A stretch of 64,000 nucleotides of DNA from Rhodospirillaceae bacterium Spongia-Bin9. GTDB lineage: Bacteria; Pseudomonadota; Alphaproteobacteria; Bin65. The stretch covers positions 1 through 64,000 of the forward strand of contig FZLR01000002.1 in assembly GCA_900197615.1 (NCBI GenBank), read 5' to 3'. Each line of letters opens with the position of its first letter. Position 1 is the first letter of the stretch. A program made the translations under genes and the position numbers. The notes below the pieces were generated by a model, which ran no database searches, was not told the DNA's origin, and was given only the letters and a program-made list of their open reading frames with translations. Below are positions 61,524 through 64,000 of this stretch, piece by piece.

Positions 61524-62155
61524 TTACCGCCACCAATCTGGCGCTGCTCGCATTCCTGGCGGTGCTGGCGTGGGCCATCGCCCGGATCCGCAACCTGTTC
61601 GTCGTCACGATGCTCGCGGGCATCTACAGCCTGCTCACCGCCACGGTCTTCGTGTTGCTGGACGCGGTCGATGTCGCCTTTACCGAAGCGGCGGTCGGCG
61701 CCGGCATCACCACGGTGCTGTTCCTCAGCGCCCTGCTGCTGACCGACCGGGAGGCGAAGCCGCGCAAGAACCGCCTGGCGAGTCTCGGGCCGATGGTGCT
61801 GGTCGTTCTCCTCGGCGCGGCGCTGGTCTACACCACCCTGGATCCGCGGATGCCGCACTATGGGGATGCCAAAGCCCCTGCGCACGGCCGCCTGGCGCCG
61901 GAATTCCTGGCGGATACGGTGAAGCAGGTCGGCGCGGACAAGCCGACCGCAACCCATATTCCGAATGTCGTGACGACGACCCTGGCGAGCTATCGCGGCT
62001 TCGACACCCTGGGCGAGGTCGTGGTGATCTTCACGGCCGGGGTCGGCGTGCTGATCCTGCTCGGCGGCAACGCAACCCGCCGGCGGCGCCGAAATCCGGC
62101 GCCCCGCGAAGAATCATCGGGCGCCGGGTCGTCGGGTAAGGGGGCCGGCGCATGA
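61520..62155 (+). CDS. MrpA C-terminal-like subunit (MbhD/MbhE-type domains)
   Basis: A 211-residue membrane protein equal to the C-terminal part of MrpA as a separate gene. Residues about 5-75 match the DUF4040/MbhD domain (IRNLFVVTMLAGIYSLLTAT, DAVDVAFTEAAVGAGITTVL), and residues about 140-180 match the MbhE-like end of MrpA (IPNVVTTTLASYRGFDTLGE then VVVIFTAGVGVLILL). The large NuoL-like part of MrpA is absent. Start TTG 61520 overlaps the mrpG stop. A basic, Gly/Ser-rich tail ends the protein. Confidence 0.85.
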   Translation: MITATNLALLAFLAVLAWAIARIRNLFVVTMLAGIYSLLTATVFVLLDAVDVAFTEAAVGAGITTVLFLSALLLTDREAKPRKNRLASLGPMVLVVLLGAALVYTTLDPRMPHYGDAKAPAHGRLAPEFLADTVKQVGADKPTATHIPNVVTTTLASYRGFDTLGEVVVIFTAGVGVLILLGGNATRRRRRNPAPREESSGAGSSGKGAGA

Positions 62156-62619
62156 TCGAACATGTCGTCCTGCGGGTCATCGCCAAGCTGCTGGCGCCGT
62201 TCATCGTCCTGTTCGCGCTCTATGTGCAGTTCCACGGCGATTTCGGACCGGGCGGCGGCTTCCAGGCCGGGGTGATCTTCGCGTCGGCCTTCATCCTCTA
62301 CGCACTAATCTACGGCGTCGAAAACGCCCGGCAGATTGCGCCGCCGGCCGTCGCCCAGGCCGCGATCGGGCTGGGCGTGCTGATCTATGCCGGCACGGGC
62401 GTCGCCTCCATGCTGCTGGGCGGCAAGTATCTGGACTATTCCCTGCTGGCCCACGATGCCGGCCACGGCCAGCATTACGGCATCCTGATCGTCGAATTCG
62501 GCGTCGGCGTGACCGTGGCGGCGGTCATGATCACGGTATTCTTCACCTTCGCCGGCCGGCGCGGGGTGCTGGAAGCGCGCGAGGACGTCGCGACTACCGA
62601 AGACGACGAAGATCGGTAG
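62152..62619 (+). CDS. mrpB: Na+/H+ antiporter subunit MrpB/MnhB
   Basis: A 155-residue MnhB-family protein with four helices and the conserved FALYVQFHGDFGPGGGFQAG segment (about 20-39), plus GILIVEFGVGVTVAAVMITV. It is an integral Mrp subunit. It overlaps the previous gene by 4 bases (ATGA) and precedes mrpC by 8 bases. The C-terminus is acidic. Confidence 0.92.
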   Translation: MIEHVVLRVIAKLLAPFIVLFALYVQFHGDFGPGGGFQAGVIFASAFILYALIYGVENARQIAPPAVAQAAIGLGVLIYAGTGVASMLLGGKYLDYSLLAHDAGHGQHYGILIVEFGVGVTVAAVMITVFFTFAGRRGVLEAREDVATTEDDEDR

Positions 62620-62627
62620 CCGGCGCC

Positions 62628-62987
62628 GTGTGGGAGAGTTTTCTCGGCCTCTACAACTACTGGATCGTCATCCTGCTGATGATGGCGGGCTTCTACATCG
62701 TGATGTCGCGACACAATCTGGTGAAGAAGCTGATCGGCCTGAACATTTTCCAGTCCTCCGTGTTCCTGTTCTACATCAGCGTCGGCAAGGTCGCGGACGG
62801 CACGGCGCCGATTATCGAAAAGGGAATATTCAGTTATTCCAATCCCTTGCCCCATGTCTTGATCCTCACGGCCATTGTCGTCGGCGTCGCCACGACCTCT
62901 CTCGGGCTGGCGCTGGTCGTCCGCCTCAAAGAGGCCTACGGCACGATCGAGGAGGACGAAATCAACGAGATGGATGCCGCCGACTGA
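62628..62987 (+). CDS. mrpC: Na+/H+ antiporter subunit MrpC/MnhC (NuoK-like)
   Basis: A 119-residue NuoK-like subunit with three helices: YWIVILLMMAGFYIVMSRHN, IGLNIFQSSVFLFYIS and the C-terminal PLPHVLILTAIVVGVATTSLGLAL, the typical conserved HALxLTAIVI-type region. Translation starts at GTG 62628. Its stop shares one base with the mrpD start (TGATG). Confidence 0.92.
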   Translation: MWESFLGLYNYWIVILLMMAGFYIVMSRHNLVKKLIGLNIFQSSVFLFYISVGKVADGTAPIIEKGIFSYSNPLPHVLILTAIVVGVATTSLGLALVVRLKEAYGTIEEDEINEMDAAD

Positions 62988-64000
62988 TGGGGGAACATCT
63001 GCCCATCCTGCAGGTGATCCTGCCGTTGATCGCCGCACCCGTGTGCCTGCTCGTCCGTCATGCCGCGACCTGCTGGCTGATCGCGACGCTGGTCAGCTGG
63101 TTCTGCCTCGCCATCGCGATCCTGCTGCTGCTCCAGGTGCTGGACGGCGGCGCAATCCGCTACCAGCTCGGAAACTGGGTCGCGCCCTGGGGCATCGAAT
63201 ATGTCGTCGACCGGCTGAACGGCTTTATCCTGGTTATCGTCGCCGCCATCGGCGCAGTCGTTGCGCCCTACGCGTTGCGCAGCGTCGAGAGCGAACTGCC
63301 GGAACGGCAGATCGGCCTGTTCTACGTCATGTATCTGCTGTGCCTTGCCGGCCTGCTCGGCATTACGATCACCGGCGACGCCTTCAACGTCTTCGTTTTC
63401 CTGGAAATCTCGTCCCTGTCGTCCTACGCGCTCATCAGCATGGGGCGGCACCGCAAGGCGCTGCACGCCGCCTACCAGTACCTGGTTATGGGCACGATCG
63501 GGGCGACCTTCTTCCTGATCGGCGTCGGCCTGCTCTACATGATGACCGGCACGCTCAACATGGCCGACCTGGCGGAACAGCTGAAACCGCTCGCCGGCTC
63601 GCGCATCGTACACGCCGCCTTCGGCTTCATCGTAGTCGGCATGGGCCTGAAGCTGGCGGTTTTCCCGCTCCATCTGTGGCTGCCCAACGCCTACGCCCAC
63701 GCGCCCTCGGCGGTCAGCGTCTTCCTCGCCGGCACGGCGACCAAGGTGTCGCTCTATGTCGTGCTCCGGTTCATCTTCACGGTGTTCGGCTTCGAGTTCA
63801 GCTTCGTCGGCCAGCCTCTCGGACCGGCATTGCTGGTCCTCGCCGTTGCCGGGATCGTCGTCTGCTCGCTGGTGGCGATCTACCAGGACAATGTCAAACG
63901 GCTTCTCGCCTGGTCGTCGGTGGCGCAGATCGGCTACATGCTGCTCGGCCTGTCGTTCGCGACGACGCTCGGCCTGCAAGCCGGGCTGCTGCACATCTTC
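62987..64000 (+). CDS. mrpD: Na+/H+ antiporter subunit MrpD (NuoM/L-like), cut by window end
   Basis: The frame is open to the last base, giving the first 338 residues of a proton-pumping NuoM/NuoN-like subunit that normally runs about 490-510. Visible are the conserved glutamate in FNVFVFLEISSLSSYALIS, the lysine-bearing VGMGLKLAVFPLHLWLPNAYAHAPSAVS and the later VKRLLAWSSVAQIGYM. These residues line the proton path in complex I homologues. The 3' end lies outside the window. Confidence 0.92.
   Translation, partial: MGEHLPILQVILPLIAAPVCLLVRHAATCWLIATLVSWFCLAIAILLLLQVLDGGAIRYQLGNWVAPWGIEYVVDRLNGFILVIVAAIGAVVAPYALRSVESELPERQIGLFYVMYLLCLAGLLGITITGDAFNVFVFLEISSLSSYALISMGRHRKALHAAYQYLVMGTIGATFFLIGVGLLYMMTGTLNMADLAEQLKPLAGSRIVHAAFGFIVVGMGLKLAVFPLHLWLPNAYAHAPSAVSVFLAGTATKVSLYVVLRFIFTVFGFEFSFVGQPLGPALLVLAVAGIVVCSLVAIYQDNVKRLLAWSSVAQIGYMLLGLSFATTLGLQAGLLHIF

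Overview
The window is high-GC, densely coded chromosomal DNA of an alphaproteobacterium. A Rhodospirillales-like or related marine/soil lineage is the best guess; the taxon is inferred from gene content (CcmI/CycH-type cytochrome c maturation, AapJQMP transporter, RpoH, protocatechuate ortho-cleavage, form II CoxL cluster), not proven. I see no rRNA, tRNA, CRISPR array or intact insertion sequence. Almost all of the sequence is ordinary chromosomal genes; accessory-looking patches are few.

Layout. 0-3.1 kb: tail of an MttB-family methyltransferase followed by a dimethylglycine/sarcosine dehydrogenase (methylated-amine catabolism). 3.2-7.8 kb: ccmDEFGHI, cytochrome c maturation without ccmABC. 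7.9-10.4 kb: malonyl-CoA synthetase-like ligase and an intradiol (hydroxyquinol-type) dioxygenase. 10.4-19.4 kb, minus strand: molybdenum hydroxylase cluster coxSLM, coxD, coxE, a split XdhC pair and a MoeA-like/MocA fusion; the CoxL active-site loop is AYRGAGR, i.e. form II. 19.6-24.8 kb: a tiny membrane protein, NAD(P)HX repair enzyme, an AceE-like E1 and a HAD phosphatase. 24.9-26.1 kb: a roughly 108-bp palindromic repeat and an orphan terminase-small-subunit-like gene. 26.3-30.5 kb: AapJQMP amino-acid ABC transporter. 30.8-38.7 kb: MetC, glutaryl-CoA dehydrogenase, a double-GNAT protein, SseA, cysteine synthase, NUDIX hydrolase and a hydrolase-OsmC fusion. 38.7-44.7 kb: acyl-CoA dehydrogenase, nicotinamidase and the pcaDCHGB operon (protocatechuate to 3-oxoadipate).

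45.0-51.4 kb: cspA, two methyltransferases, a DUF4189-like secreted protein, a coiled-coil lipoprotein, rpoH, a MarR regulator with a cysteine-rich tail and a PQQ-type sugar dehydrogenase. 51.4-52.0 kb is a 652-base gap that looks like it encodes a minus-strand small RNA or attenuated leader. 52.0-58.1 kb: acpP-fabF-mltG, then mazG, tatD and metG on the other strand. 58.4-60.3 kb: TPP riboswitch and thiXY thiamine-precursor transporter. 60.4-64.0 kb: Mrp-type cation/proton antiporter genes, truncated by the window end.

The genes fit a metabolically versatile aerobe that uses methylated amines, amino acids, aromatic compounds and possibly a molybdenum-hydroxylase substrate, with c-type cytochromes in respiration. 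The least explained items are the candidate small RNA at 51.5-51.7 kb, the MarR protein with its Cys cluster and flanking direct repeats, the orphan terminase-like gene with its palindromic repeat, and the form II molybdenum hydroxylase of unknown substrate.
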